Shown here: piece after piece, positions 38,132 to 52,023 of the stretch
How the letters are laid out: each line of letters opens with the position of its first letter
How positions within the stretch are numbered: the first letter of the stretch is position 1
Source: Callaeas wilsoni
Taxonomy: Eukaryota; Chordata; Aves; Passeriformes; Callaeidae
Assembly (NCBI GenBank): GCA_013398955.1
Contig: VWPU01017465.1
Span: 62,001 to 126,000, forward strand
Length of the DNA stretch: 64,000 nt
Reading direction: 5' to 3'
Position numbers and translations under genes: made by a program
Notes under the pieces: model-generated
What the model was told of the DNA's origin: nothing
Seen by the model: only the letters and a program-made list of their open reading frames with translations
Database searches by the model: none

Positions 38132-38485
38132 AGGAGAGGCCATTAGATCATCTGGTTTGATCTCTGCAAGGTACAGTCCATTTGACCACCAAATTTATTA
38201 CGGAATCCTTAAGATGTGGTTGACTCAGACATACCTCCCAAAAAAGGTGTATGACTTTGATCTGAGAACTTCATGGAAAATCCACATGTTCTCTGTGTGT
38301 TTGGTTTGCAGTGGCTTAATCACTTCTTTTAAATTTATTATGATGGAAGCTTTTGATACATGGAGAAAAATAAAACTAAAGACCTGTAGGCTTCTGTATC
38401 TGCTTTTCCATCCATCTGAACACACTGCCATTGGCTACCTCATACAACAAGCCCTTTTTCTTTTAATATTTACATTTTCTCCCAT
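38132..38485 (-). mobile_element. Old CR1/L3-like LINE relic
   Basis: The plus strand begins GGCCATTAGATCATCTGGTT then TGATCTC, the reverse complement of the 3' end of an old amniote CR1 subfamily (consensus like CATTTAGACCATCTGGTCTG then ATCTC). Similarity continues through the poorly conserved middle (GACTTTGATCTGAGAACTTC and a region with GGCTTAATCAC) to CTGCCATTGGCTACCTCAT and CATTTTCTCCC. It is highly diverged and non-coding. Confidence 0.6.
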
Positions 38486-41400
38486 CCGCTCTTCTGAATT
38501 TTGTCTAGTATTTCATGATTTATTTAAAATTACTAGCATGCCAGATGTCTTTTTCATTCTTTAAAGACTGTTTGGTACAAATTATCTGCAACTCTAAAAG
38601 TGTTTACCCTTTAAGGTCCATCTATGCCCTGAAAAGCACTTTCTTATCCTCATGGAATGCAAACACACGGCTTTCCAAGTACAGAACAGAAAGTCTTACT
38701 GAATATTTCTACATCTTCTTTATAATTATTAAGTATTAATTTCTCTCCTGTTGGTAATGGATCCTCTAGGATTTCTCTGACTCCTCATTATGATTATCTT
38801 TTGGTTTCTCCTCTATTGTCCTCGGATTCCTTACAAGTTTTCTGGATTTTTTATCTTCCAAATGATGCACACTGCCATTTATTTACCAAAACTACTTTTC
38901 TTTAACTATATGAAATTACATGTCCTACAAGAAGACAGTTGACATCATGAAACCATCTCCAGAGACAGCTACATAAAAATCAGGTTTGGATAAGACTGAA
39001 GACAAGTTTTTCAAAGAGGAAGCTCAGGGGTTCTGGGAGAACGCAAATTGGTGTCTAAAACAAATTATGTCACTGCACAATCAGGAAGCCTAAGACCCCT
39101 GCATTTAAAAGGTTATGATTTAACCTTTATAAAACACAAGTTAGTAATAGAAATTTAGCAAAACAATTAGATTTGACATTGTAAGGAACTTAGGCCATCC
39201 TAACAAGGATGAGTGTGATGTTTTTACAGTTATACATGGTAGGTACCAGCCACAATCACATCAAGAATATATAAAGAAAAAACTGTAATATAAGAAAAAA
39301 GCTAAAATTTTAGCAGACTAAAGCCTATGTGAGTAATTTTATTGGAGAATTTATTTGTTCTGGGTGCATGCCTAACACTTTGCATAAGTAATTCTCAAAT
39401 ACAAAACTGTATATTACAAGTTGGACAAAAAATGAATAAAAATGAAAGCATCATAATCTATAAACACACTATATCAGTAACAGTCAAACAAACATAACAG
39501 CATCTTGGACTGATCAGATTTATTCAGAAGATTCCCATTAATACTACTGGGAATTTATTACAGTAAAACTTCTAAGCAGTAATGGTAGAATAATATTCCA
39601 TAATAAATTACATCAGGTGATATTAATTAATTTTGGAGTCAAAAATAGTTGCATTTCTATTCTTCACCTTCTTATGTTAACAAAAACAATATTAAGGATC
39701 TGAAAAACTTTAATCTAAAAATGTAAACCTTGATTAATTTTATGACTTTCAAATAATTTGTTACTAACTTAATATGACATATACAAAAATAGTCCTATCA
39801 GATATTTAAAGAATTTTGTGAAGTTTTAATTAGCCTGACAATTTTTAGCAGCTTGTCATCTAATACCATGGTGTAGTCCTCACTATTTCCCACTTCCCTG
39901 TAAGCTGCCTGAGTTTCTCTCACATCAGACAAGAACCCACACTGTAGGTTGGCTTTTGCAACTAGTTATGAGTTGCTGCGGTGGGCTGTGTCAGGTCAAC
40001 AAAGGACCTTGCCAGATACTTAATTCTCCAGTGTTTCTGACTACACTCTCAAGGCAGGCAAAAGTCAATTCTTCATGCTGTGCTACCTGTGCTGTGTTAC
40101 TCCAGATCAGGGACACCTGACAGGATTCCAGCAGGACAGTGAAGCTATTCCAGGCAGAGCCCACAGAGACATGGGGCAATTCACTCTTCTCAGACCTACT
40201 GTTCCAAGCTTTCTCAGACCTCTATTTAACTTCACCTCAATTCAGATTCAAGTTTGGAGTTTTTCCCTAAATGGGTACAACAGCTAACAATTTTAAATGT
40301 TAAAAGAGGAAAAGAATTAGGGAAGTCAGTGGTATATCATCAGATTATTCAGCCACTGTGGGAATGTGGGAGAAGAGAGGCAATGATTGCCTGCTGGAGT
40401 TTAATCTGTGCCTTGATCAACCTTTGCATTTGCCACAAACATTTCTACCACCTCCTGGCTCAAGCAGCCAGTGTCAAACACTACCTACTGGAGGTATCTG
40501 AAGAAGTGTGAACAAGGCTACTCTGAACCTGAACTGCAAAGAAATTCTCAGTTTCAGGAAGAGACCCTGTATTGATTATCCTGGAAAGCATTTATTGTTA
40601 TAAATATTGTGTTATTCACAAAATAGAGCAGCAGCAATGACTTAAAATACTCTTGTCCTTCTTTCTGGCATATGGACCATCTCAGTTTGACCTGCATCAC
40701 CTTCTGTGGGCCACATCAGGAGCTAGATCAGGAAACTCATGCAGGCTGAATGAAATTGAAAAAAACAAACAAATTAAATACTAAAGCTAGATGAGGCTCA
40801 AAAATTTTCCTTTTGCCATATTTATAGCAAGTGTAGATGCTACATCAGAGCTAACTTTCAAAACTCCTCAAAAAAGCCAACTTTTCCTCAGTCTTCCATT
40901 TTCTTTAAATACCTTATGTATTCTGTGTATTTTATATGTAAGAAAGGTATTTTGAAAGTTTTCTGTTCTTTAAATACATTTTCCTTTATTTTCTAAGTAC
41001 ATTTTTCCTATATAGGCAACCCCCATGGATGAGTAAATTCAGAGAGTTTCTGAGCTAACTTCTGCCCAGGCTGGATGTCTCTGGAGCTCTGGGGCTGTAT
41101 ATGCACTGCTCATTACAGTAGCCATGTAAATGCTGGTTTATAGTCTCTTGAAACATTTGTCTAATTCTCATGAAAACACATGAAGACCAGCTACACCTTG
41201 TGTGGCTGGCAAAATGAAGCTTATCCTTTTATGATTAAACTTATTATCTCTAATAAAGGCTTTAGCAGCTGCACAAATAAATAATATAATAATAAAATAA
41301 CTCCACATGGCACATTTTAATCCCACTTTAACACACCCTTCTAGCAGGAAAAGAAATCCTATTAATTTGTGATAATTTTGTGACATACAGAAAAAGGTGT

Positions 41401-41584
41401 TGTCTTCATTCAAATCTTTCTCCTTTTCCACTTAACACCTAAAGAGGAATAGAGAACATGGGGAAATCTGCAATGCAGTAATCCACTGGCACACCAAGCA
41501 CTTCTCTGAAATTTTACCCCAAAACATAAACTTTACGCTTGCTGCGTGAAGTTGTCGCAGACTTTTCGAGCATTGATGCCATGT

Positions 41585-41600
41585 CTGCACCCCTAGTGTC
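41585..41600 (-). promoter_or_regulatory. CTCF-like site, weaker
   Basis: The minus strand reads GACACTAGGGGTGCAG, similar to the core CCACTAGGGGGCGC. Confidence 0.3.
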
Positions 41601-43105
41601 AGTGTGTTACAGGTGCACCATAGCTAAAACTATTTCTTTGGCTCTTTAGTCTGTAAAGCATGAAAGCTTTATTGCTACCAGCTGCATAATTTTGTGCACA
41701 TTTGTTCTGCAGAATAGTAAGCTTATATCTTAAAAGAATCTCTGGGAGACTTTGATCTGTTTTGATTTTGACCTACCATTTTAATTTCCAGCCCGGTCTT
41801 ATTCCAGCAGGAAAATGATTGGGAAATTTCTATATTTTAGCACTTTATTTAAGTTTTATCATTTATAGAAATGATTATAAATTCCCATAAATTCACAAAT
41901 ATGAAAAACATTGAGATGTAATCTCTTTTTGACAAAATTTGAAAGTTTTAAGATCACTTTTCCATTTCTCAAAATCTTCTCATTGCATTCCTAATTTGTA
42001 ACCTAAATTACCTAAAAATGACAACAGTTACTTCTTAGCAGGAATGAAAGGGGACAAGTTAATCTCTTTTACATACAAATAAGTCAATTTCTTTTATATA
42101 TAAACAAACAGACAATCCAGATCCAATAAAACTCTCTCAGCTACAGTTCTTAGAGACAACAAGTAATTTTGTTGGTTTTCACCAGGTAGTTTTCCCCTGC
42201 CCCCCTCGAAGGAAACAGGGAGATCATTAATTCTACAGTCAGCAGCTGAAACCAGTTAGTCTGACTTCAAACCCTACTGATCACATCCCTTGTGCTCAGT
42301 AAACCCCAGACTACAAGAGATATATCACTTTTCCTTTCTTACTAGGAATCAGCAGTCAGCCCAGACCATTATTCCTAATACAAACATGCATTTTTAGTTA
42401 GACCATGCACGTCTGTGAGTATTTTGATCCAAAATGCATGGCCCTATAAGGAAGGGAAGGCAGAACACAGAGGCAATAATGAAAACTACATATTATTTTT
42501 ACCAATATGGCTTTGTACATTCAAATTACAGTGCCATGGATTTAACTAGTCACACCTCATAGCATCGCAAAACTACAAAACAGGAACAATCCTCACTGTA
42601 ATTTATTTTAAAAGAAACAGGGGAAAAAAAGCTTTAGAAAATGTTGGTTCTCCTGACCAAAATCAAGACTTCAAATTGGAAAAAGCAGTCTTGCTTCTCT
42701 GAAACAGTTAAACACTAAACAACTGCTAATCTAGAAACTTAACATCACACTAATTCACCAGCTCTCAGAGTCAGATTAAGAATGATTTTAAGGACAGCCA
42801 CTCAAACTGTAGGATCTGCGATCATTCTGGGCTAACGGTGTAGAGAGAGGACAAGAAAGAGAAGGAAGAAAGGCAAGAACATCCCTAATAAGTAATATTC
42901 AGAAGGGATTGACCGTGCAGTGTGTTGTCATGATGAATCAAACCCATCTATCACATGGTAACTCTGCAGCTTTCTATAAAGATTTTTATAAAGAATGCAT
43001 CTTTTGACTTGCAGTTTATTTAAGACAGTGCATTTCTGTGGAGCCAATCTTAACATTAATTTCTCAGCAACCTATGTGATATGGAAAGCCACTCCAGCTG
43101 CAGTA

Positions 43106-43141
43106 TTGTAAAATGGTATTTTGTCACATGGTATTTTACAA
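43106..43141. repeat. Inverted repeat with internal direct repeat
   Basis: TTGTAAAAT at 43106-43114 pairs perfectly with ATTTTACAA at 43133-43141. ATGGTATTTT also occurs twice directly (43113-43122 and 43128-43137). Confidence 0.8.
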
Positions 43142-46100
43142 AATCCTCATGGAAGAATGTGTGAGAGCTCTTTAAAATGCAAGATTCACCACAGGGGAAA
43201 CAGCAGTTAGCTCTGCAAAGGAAAGAATGTCACATGGCTGAACACATTCTCTCATTATTCCCAGAAGCTAAAAGAGTAGCTAGAGGCAGAAAACTGACAA
43301 TAATTATATTGCCTAGAAACTGACAGCATACATAAATCTACTGTATTAAGCCTTTACTCATTGATTTACTTTCCAAAGCTCATTTCGGCATTAGCCCAGA
43401 AGTAACACTGTGCAAGGCACTGCTCTTCAGTTTACTGGAAATTTGGGTAAATTTTTCTTTCACATACTGTGATAATTAACGTTTTGTATGGTTGCTCTCT
43501 CTATCCTGTGGCAACCTGAATTGCCATGATTTTCGACTGCAATTTTCCTCCTTAGTAGATTGTCAGTAATACATGAAACAGAAAGCAGGCATGCTTAAAG
43601 GAAGAGTAATTCAGCCCTTGTTGAAATTGTTATATTTACAGCAAAAGCCTGAAGTGATGGCAAGACAGCTATTCAGTCCTGAATGTCTGTTTATGTCAAA
43701 TCAGAAGAGCACAGTGCAATCAATCTAGACCCAGGAGGACCTTTTACTGAACTAATTTTGACACAACACTGGAAAATCAAAAATCAAAGGTGTAACTAAG
43801 AAGGAAAAATAAAGCATCTGGTGATGCTACAGAAAAAATGTTAGCATGGTACTGTCGGAATGGCGCATACACGTTCCTGAAATTACCTCAAAGGCCAGTA
43901 AATTTAAAGAAAATAACTTCCCTTTATTTAGGTAGCAGATGCAGCCGGCACTATTACTGTTCCTTCAGACGCGTACTGCAGAACATCACTCACTGGTGGC
44001 TCCCCGGCTGGAGCAGGGAAGCAGACAAGCCCAAGTGGCAGCCAAGGGAAAAAACCCAAGTTTTAAACTGCCCATGTTTATGAAATCAGCATTGCTACTT
44101 TGCTGCCATTGCTTGAGTAAACATCATACCTTTGGTATAAAGAGATTATGAATGCAATTAGAAGTCTGGAAAGATGTTCTATCAAATCAACTTATTACTT
44201 AGGATGATTCTATTATTCTCAGATTTTTGTACATATTTTCATGCATTTACTTTATTTTGGATGGCTAATTATTAATGTGGTACCATATTACTTAATGACA
44301 TTTCAAATTCAGAAAGAATATTAAGAATATAAAGACTTCTACAGCAACATCTACTGCATATTGTACATTACCAAGCAAAATGTGCAATTTTTGGAGCGAT
44401 AAGTGTTTTTTCTTCTATATGTTTCCAGCTATACTGTCTCCTTAAAATAATGTTAACAGGTTTGCATATTTCTCATTGCACAGGTATTTAGTGTTATTTG
44501 ACCTTATAATCAAGATGAAGAAAAAAAAATTGAAGTCATTTCAGTACCAGACATTTTCATTATTTTTTCATGAATAAAGAGCGATAATAGCATTGTCTCT
44601 TTAATTAATCTACCCTATCAAAGAGTTTAAAAAACCCCTTGCCCTTGCACCATCTAACTAACTTTTATAGACCATTCACTGATAAAATCTACTGTTTCAA
44701 AGTTTTCTGTCAATTAAATATTTGGTTGGGTACTACATGCATGTTGCCTACAGGTTGTGAAGAATAAGAAAAATCTCATAAATATTTTGCTTTACTTTTC
44801 TTAAAATATATTATACTAATTAACTATTTCAAGATATTATTTTCTCCCTATCCTATGTGGAAAACCTTTTAAATTAATTGATTAGGGAACAAGATTATTT
44901 TGGGTTGTGCATGTACAGACTCCCAGCAAAGCCAGTCAAGGCTCCTACTTTCTAGCCCCATAAAATACAATGTCCCAACAGGATCCTTGGCAACTTACAC
45001 CTCTTGCTCTGTAAGTACAGAAGTACTGCTTATATATAAATGAGGAGTAGTGATGAAGAATTAAGGTGAAGAATCAGGATCCTCTTGTTCCCCTCACTTG
45101 TTATATGCTAGACAGGCACAGCCTCGTTCAGATTCTAAACAACCACCTTCTCTTGTTGGCTAAATTGTGCCTATTAATCCTGGCTAAAACCTTCCCTTCC
45201 TATTCCAATGCTTCTTGAAAATTAGTATAAAATAAAGCTGTCTACCACAAGGAAAGCAAAAAAACATTCATTTCTAAAGAATATTGAAGGAAAATTCACA
45301 AGTGGAGGGGTGGAGGGTGAGGAGAAAGTCTTGTGGTGTAATATGTTTGAATCCTTTTTGTCTAGAAAGATTCTACAGGTTTTACTCCATTAATTCCTCC
45401 CACTAGAAAAAGCCAACCTCTAATATCCACTCTTATCCATTCTTTCCTCACTCATCTTTTAGCCAGGTTCCTTAGTCCTAACCCTGCATAGTCAGAAAGA
45501 AAACAAAGCAATGAGAAGACAAGCGGCTTTAGAATCAGTGAAATAAAAGCCCTGTCTCATGCAAAGCTACAGCAACCATCTGCAATCTTCATTGGATCAT
45601 GCTGACAGCACCGAACAGCAAAGGAAATGATGTACATTCAGAGAATATAAGGAACCCCCTATCAACCATACTGACACTGCCACCACTTGAACAATGTCAG
45701 TGATGTTGGCGATAGAGGAAAAGGTTCACACAAACACTGGCAAGAGTACAGAGTACTAAAAAGGAATGAGGAGAGCTGGAACACAAGTTGATAGATCTTC
45801 GAGACAGAGATTACATAGCATTTTGCCACTGGGTGAATGTAAGAAAAATATATATTTTATCTGGTGTGACTAAATTATTTTCTTAAGTTGGTTGTAATTA
45901 GGCACAATACAGCTATGCTATGCAAACAAAAATGTTTATTCAGTGTGTTTGTTCTTCTGGCTTTTACTTAGCAGATCGTAAATGCACATTATCGTAATAT
46001 TTCTTGCAATCCTTGGATTTCCAACATTCAGATAAAGAGTATTTTCAAAGACACAGTGGACTGGAAGAGAATTTGCAGCCTATGTATTGACATTAATCAG

Positions 46101-47454
46101 TCTTCTCCCTATTCCATGAAGGGGAAAGCCACGTCCTAAAGATGGTTATTCTTTTGAAATAAAAAAGAAAATTTTTTTTCAACTACTTCTGAATCAGTAA
46201 CTAGCTCAAAAGACAAGTTTCAGCACTTCTTGGTAAAACAGATGGGAATTTTTCCATCTGTTTCTTATAGAAAACCAAATTTGGTTTAGTCACAATTAAA
46301 TTTCCTATAAAGTATTTGCAGTTTTTACTGCATTTTCCCCATTCTCTTCTTTTTTGAAGAGGAAGAAGAAGGTGTACACCAAAATTTCCTCAGGCTTACT
46401 TTCTTACTGTTTTCTGCATTTTTATATACGTTTACACACCAAAAACATCATGTAGAAGTAAAGGAAGAAGACAAGTTTTTTCCCATCTGAAAATCAACTT
46501 TTGAAAGCTGCTTGATAGTTTAATGTAATATACATAAAAATAAAGTATCTTTTCTCTAATTTCACAAAATGCACTTATAATCTATTTACTACTTTCAGTC
46601 AGCTTGAATCTCTTCATTACAGACTTAGCTATAAAAAAAATAGGAAAATTTCATTCCATTAGTGCTAAAATAATCTAAACTGGCTAGTAATTTTGTCTTA
46701 AATCAAGCCTTTCAGACATTACAAAGTATTAAATTACCTTTTCTTTTTCCTAAATGAGCTTTTAAAAAGCATCTGATCCTACTCATGACTTTTCTTTCTC
46801 TCTTTCTTAAAATAGACTGCATTTTAATTCCTCTGAAAAGAGAACTTGCTTTAGTAGACCAAGTTAACTACTGAACTTAATGCAGGAAAGAGATGTCCAA
46901 ACCAGAATATTCATTGTGCATTTGAGATAAACAATCAAATCTTCAAAATAAAACTTGAAACTGTTTGTGTCAAGCTGTGTGCATAGATTCATCTCCCTTT
47001 TGAAATCTTTCAGTACACACAGGATTCTGCCATTATGTTAAAATTATTCAGACAATAGCTGCTAATATGAAAATTAGTGATTTTATTCTTGTAATGATAC
47101 CAGAACCACCATGCTAAAGAATTTGATTAAATCCTTTTCAAAGACTTCTGTCTTAGGCTTGGACTTTTAAAAAACCTTTGCAGAAAGCTTCTTGCTTTGA
47201 TTTTTATATAGAAAACCAGGGAACCTTCAGTTGTGAATTATTGCTTTGAAATACAGTATATTCATCCTAGCGCATGTAAATTCAGTTCCCCCTTACACCT
47301 GATCGTGCTTTGTTTGCCTCCCTACATACTTTTACTGCCACAATATATAAATTCATGTCTTGGGTGGTTTTAATTGATAAATAAATGCCTATAGTATGAC
47401 ATCTGATAATTAACGGATTAAATCCATGGCTTCCTTATGCTGTGTGGTAGTTTC

Positions 47455-47520
47455 TGGCCATGACTGGGGGATTGGAACTAGATGGTCTTTAAGGTAACTT
47501 CCAACCCAAACCATTGTATT
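47455..47520 (+). mobile_element. CR1 3' end fragment
   Basis: This short plus-strand piece reads GACTGGGGGATTGGAACTAG then ATGGTCTTTAAGGTAACTTC and CAACCCAAACCATT. That is the CR1 3' UTR end just before the octamer tail, which here is eroded to attgtattg. It lies directly before a separate CR1 ORF2 fragment in the same orientation. Confidence 0.85.
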
Positions 47521-47544
47521 GAAAGCTCATTTTAGCCACCAGGA

Positions 47545-48310
47545 ACTAAACCAGTAACAAGTACCCGTAGAGAAATCCCATGGGTTATGGCTCTAGAAGG
47601 TAAGTGGAGGCCAAGACAGCTGATCAGTATTGAAGCATCACTTCCAGTGAGCAAGAAATCAAGCAAAGTGAGCAGGAGATCTGCATGGATAAGCAGGGAG
47701 CTTCTAGCAAATCTCAAAGAGAAGAAAGAAATGTATGGGATGTGGAAAAGGGACAGGCCACAAGGGAGAACTAGAGGAACCTTGTATGCAGGGATCTGAC
47801 GAGGAAGGCCAAGACCCACTTGGAACTGAGATTGGCAAGGGATATCAAGAAGGGCTTCTACCAGTATATCAGCAGCAAAAGGAAGACTAGGGAAAATATG
47901 GGGCTGCTGCAGGATCAGGGTGTCCTGTTGATGGAAGACAAGAGAAGGTGGAATTACTGAATGCCATCGTTGCCTTAGTCTTTACTGCTGAGGCTGGCCC
48001 TCAGGAGTCCCTGTCCTGGTAAGAGAGGAATGCTGGAGAAAGGAAGACTTCTCTTAGTCATAGACAGTTGGATTAGAGATCAGCTAGACAGATTTAACAA
48101 CCATAAATCCATGGGCCATTTATGGGATACACCCATGGGTGCTGACGGAGCTGGCAGATGTTGTTAAGACACTCTCCATCATCTTTGAAAAATCATGGAA
48201 AATGGGAGAGGTGCCTGATGACTGGAGGAATGCCAGTGTTACTCCCATCTTCAAAAAGGAAGAGGAGAACCTGGAAAACTACCATCCAGTAAGCCTCATC
48301 TCCAGGCTTA
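47545..48310 (+). mobile_element. CR1 LINE fragment, endonuclease-RT linker and start of RT
   Basis: Plus-strand frames encode a basic segment SAWISRELLANLKEKKEMYG then MWKRDRP at 47670-47760, the linker after the CR1 endonuclease. Further on they encode LTELADVVKTLSIIFEKSWK, then GEVPDDWRNASVTPIFKKEE and NYHPVSLIS at 48140-48302, the start of the CR1 reverse transcriptase. Several stops and frameshifts separate these blocks. Similarity breaks off near 48310, so the rest of the RT and the 3' UTR are missing. Together with the 3' end immediately before it at 47455, this indicates two insertions, or one insertion followed by rearrangement. Confidence 0.88.
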
Positions 48311-51300
48311 GAGGGCAATATAAGGCTCACAGAATAGGCTGTAGTTTACATTTACCTTTGTCTGACCAGGCTGTGCATGACAGGCGGAAGAAAACGTTGC
48401 TGCCTTTCCCTCAGGGTATTAATAATAGGAGAGATCGTTAAAATAATTACCCACAAAGTAACAGAGCAGTGCCTGGCTTTAAGGACTAGAGGCTTAGATA
48501 CACTTCAGCTGTGATAGAAGTGAAACTGTTCTCTTCATGGCTGTAAACCATCATTCAAAACATCAGCAGCAGCAGAAGCATTTCATGGAGAAATGGAAGA
48601 ACATCCAATAAACAATGGATTTTTATAACTACTGAAGTTCTTCTTCTTTTCATTTTTTCTTCTGAATCCTATCTCCTGACCTTAGAAAAACCAGTCCAAT
48701 CAGTGTGCTTGTTGAGGACAAGACATGCTACCTAAATACAGTACAGCTGCTTACTCCAGGGCAGAGCAGACACACTGCTAGGATCAGATACTGCATGACC
48801 AGCAATAACATACTGCAGCAATAGGAATAACACAGAAATTTCATAGAGCAGTCTACACGTCTCAGTGGTCTACAAGCTCTCCCATGGATATCTTCAACAT
48901 ACCAGCTGTCTGTGCTCCCAGCTCTGAAGTGTCTGCCCACCCAGCAAAGGCCACTCCCCCCCATTCTTGGACACAGAGCAGGTTTCCTTTAAAAAAAGGA
49001 AAATGGTACTGATTTCACATCAGACGTGATGCTTCATCACATCAGAATTTCTGTTTCCCTCTCCATAGCAAGAGAGAGCCCGAAACACATTTCCAAGCTG
49101 ATGGTTCCCCCTCCCTGTGCATCTCTGCCCAGCACTCCACAAGGCAAGAATGAAATCACAGGAAGGAAGACACTACAGGGACAGCATTGGAGAGACACCT
49201 GAAAGCTACTGATCATAGGGTTTATACTGGTTGAGCAGAATCAGGAAGAAGGACTTCAAGTAGTTTAAAGACTGAAAAGACATTAATTACAAAATAATTG
49301 CAGTTTCTCAAGGGCCAGAACTAGTTCATAGCTGTGTCTCCTGCCTTAGCTCAGAGTTAATCTCTGTCTGTCTGAGTTGACAGTCTACAGGCAATGAAGA
49401 TACTGTGCTCCCCTTTACATGGAACTTATTTTTAACCTGTGTTTTTCAGATCTGCACTTTTTTCTTCCTTCAGAGGAAGTAAAAAAATGTGAGCTCTTCC
49501 TATATAAACAGTTTGCAATTAAATTGGTAGTGTGAGTGGGAATTCCCCACTTTCAAATTAAAATCTGAAAAAAAACTTCAGCGATGCCAATTTGGTTTGC
49601 TTTTTTGCTTCCTCTATAATGTGTGTCTAACATGCTACATTTTTAGTCCTTACTGCAGCCAGCTACAAATCATGTGGCTGACAGTTAAATGGCCACTCTG
49701 AAGATGTTGTCTGATGTTGCTGAGGCTTTGGTATGCCCCAGGATGTAGGTCACTGTTAGTGCACAGCCTTTCTCATATTCTTTGCTCCCATGATGCATTT
49801 ATATGATGGTGCTTTAATGTGACACTCTTTCAAAATAGAAGTCGAGAGATGTAAAATCTGTTTCCTACATAAATTATTTTTAATCTGTAATTTCCATGAC
49901 TTGACATCTGCCATCAAATGAATATATCTTGTTGTTTTATTCTCAAGAGAAAGGCAGATTGTTGCTATCTCTACTGCCAGCACTCATCTCATCATCTTTA
50001 AACAGCCTTATTCCTGGTTTCCAGAGGTGCAAAAGAGACTCGTAAAGAGCAGAGTGTTGTGGGGGTTTTACATAAAAAGAAAAACATTGGAATGAAGAAA
50101 GCTGCTATGATTAGCAAGGCTTCCCCCTCATGTCACACGTGGTCACATCACAAAATACTTATAAATTTAACAAGCTCCATGTAGAAGACAGGACAGTATT
50201 TTACCTCTCTCTAATCCCACTGAAAAAGCTGATCCAAAACATCGTATCTCTAAACTGGAATCCTATTCTAATTTCTAGGTTGACCCTGCCTGTCTAGTAG
50301 CAAGATAAAAATGCAAAAAAAAAAGATCTAGTGTATTGCACCACAGACAAAGTTCATCTGTCTTGGCATTCTGTTTCCAGCCATGAGCAGTGTAGGCCAT
50401 TTTGGGAAAGAATTTTAGAATCAAGCACTAGAAGAGCAAGGAAGGGATAAAGTTGTGACAGAAACAAGCATGCTAACTTGTGACACTAATTTCCAACTGC
50501 AACCAAAATAAAAATTAACTGAATAAGCTTATTTTCTTTGGTCCTGCTCCTTTCTGAAGACTCTGAGTCTCTGAGAGGCACTTCAGATAAGATTACAGGT
50601 GCTTTGTTATTAATTTTTTTAAAACTTAGAGTAAATAGCTCAGGCTGAACCTTGACCTATGATGCCTGCACTTTTGCCATATCTGGGTTAATTTAAAACT
50701 AGTCTGTATTCCAGTTGGAAACATCCAGCTTGCTTGTTTAGTGACAATGAATGTCACTAAACCATATTCAGGGTCTATAGGGACTTCACGACTTTGTATA
50801 GGTAGAAGTATATGTTTTTGAAGATGTTTGACTTTGGCATGTCTAAAATTATTGCTGCTGGCTAAAAAGAGTAACAGATGGGACTTTAACACTGCTACAA
50901 TCTGATTTGAAACTTGTAAGATCAACTTTTTCTATCTTACACCAGTTCACTTGACAAAAAACAGCCAATTAGCGAAAAATTTACAAGTGAAATGTTTGAT
51001 TTTCCAACATTCATTTTTCAGTGAACGGGAGACAAGTTGGCTTTTGAATCCTGTCTCCAAACAGCTCCATAGATGGGGCTCTTGACAGGCTAAGATCGAT
51101 TGTGAGTAGCAACAAACTGGACATTTCGTAGTTTCATTTTCACTGCACTTGCCATGAAACATTTTATAACTTCAGGTTATTAAGTTAGAAGCAGTGGGGA
51201 ACATTCAGTTCTCAGGGCACTGAGAACTCAAAATGCCAGTTTCATGACCAATGCAAGCACTGAAGCATTGATAGCTACATTCAGTCTTACCCCATGTGAT

Positions 51301-51962
51301 ATTTCATACTGGTTATGACAAGTGATCTGAATGTCTTCTGAAAAATGGAAAGAACTGAAAGAAGACTGAACTTCATCTCTTACACTCCTTAAAATAAAAA
51401 AGGGATGAGAGATGCAGGGGTACCTGGGCAACAGCAAGAGACATAATGGGTTGCTGCTATAATTGAAATCAGCCTGGAAATACCCAAGAGCAAATAAAGC
51501 AAATAAGATGGTAAAAGATTGCGGTGGAAAATTGTAGAGATGGACTTGACAATCAGCTCCAGAATGATGACTTGGTTTTCCATTTTCCACATCCCTCCCC
51601 ACTAGTCAATTAACTTTATAGGTCACAATGTCCCAAACTTGGGCATTATCTTCTCCGTAAATTATTGTAAGAGAGACTTAGTAATTGTAACTTCTTGGAG
51701 TAACAGAAGATGCTGACAGTGAAAAGAACCACATTTTTAATTTCTGCAGTGGTGTTTCAAGTTTTCCTTCTCCTGGTACAAGCAGAAGGATTTAGAATGC
51801 AAACCTATTTATTTCTCTAGCTTCAGTGAAACCACATTATATGTGTTAATCCAAATCACAACTTATGCCACCAGTAAGTACTTGATAGTCTTTTAATATT
51901 AATTTTGTATGGCTGAAGAAGACTCCCATCAAAATGGTGGCCTGTTCTGAAAAACAGACAGT
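48311..51962. other. Intergenic, nothing recognised
   Basis: No repeat, exon or RNA gene recognised between the truncated CR1 ORF2 fragment and the tandem duplication near 51963. Confidence 0.55.
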
Positions 51963-51996
51963 GTAATTCATGACACACTGTAATTCATGACACACT
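51963..51996. repeat. 17-bp perfect tandem duplication
   Basis: The unit GTAATTCATGACACACT occurs twice head to tail, with no differences, 27 bp before a CR1 3' tail. Confidence 0.95.
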
Positions 51997-52023
51997 GTGA
52001 GACGTCTGCATTACCACAAGGAG

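Larger units (their letters stand above)
38486..47454. other. Intergenic, few features
   Basis: AT-rich. Only the inverted repeat at 43106 and a CTCF-like match at 41585 stood out. The LINE relic at 38132 may extend into the first few hundred bases, but I could not follow it. Confidence 0.55.
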
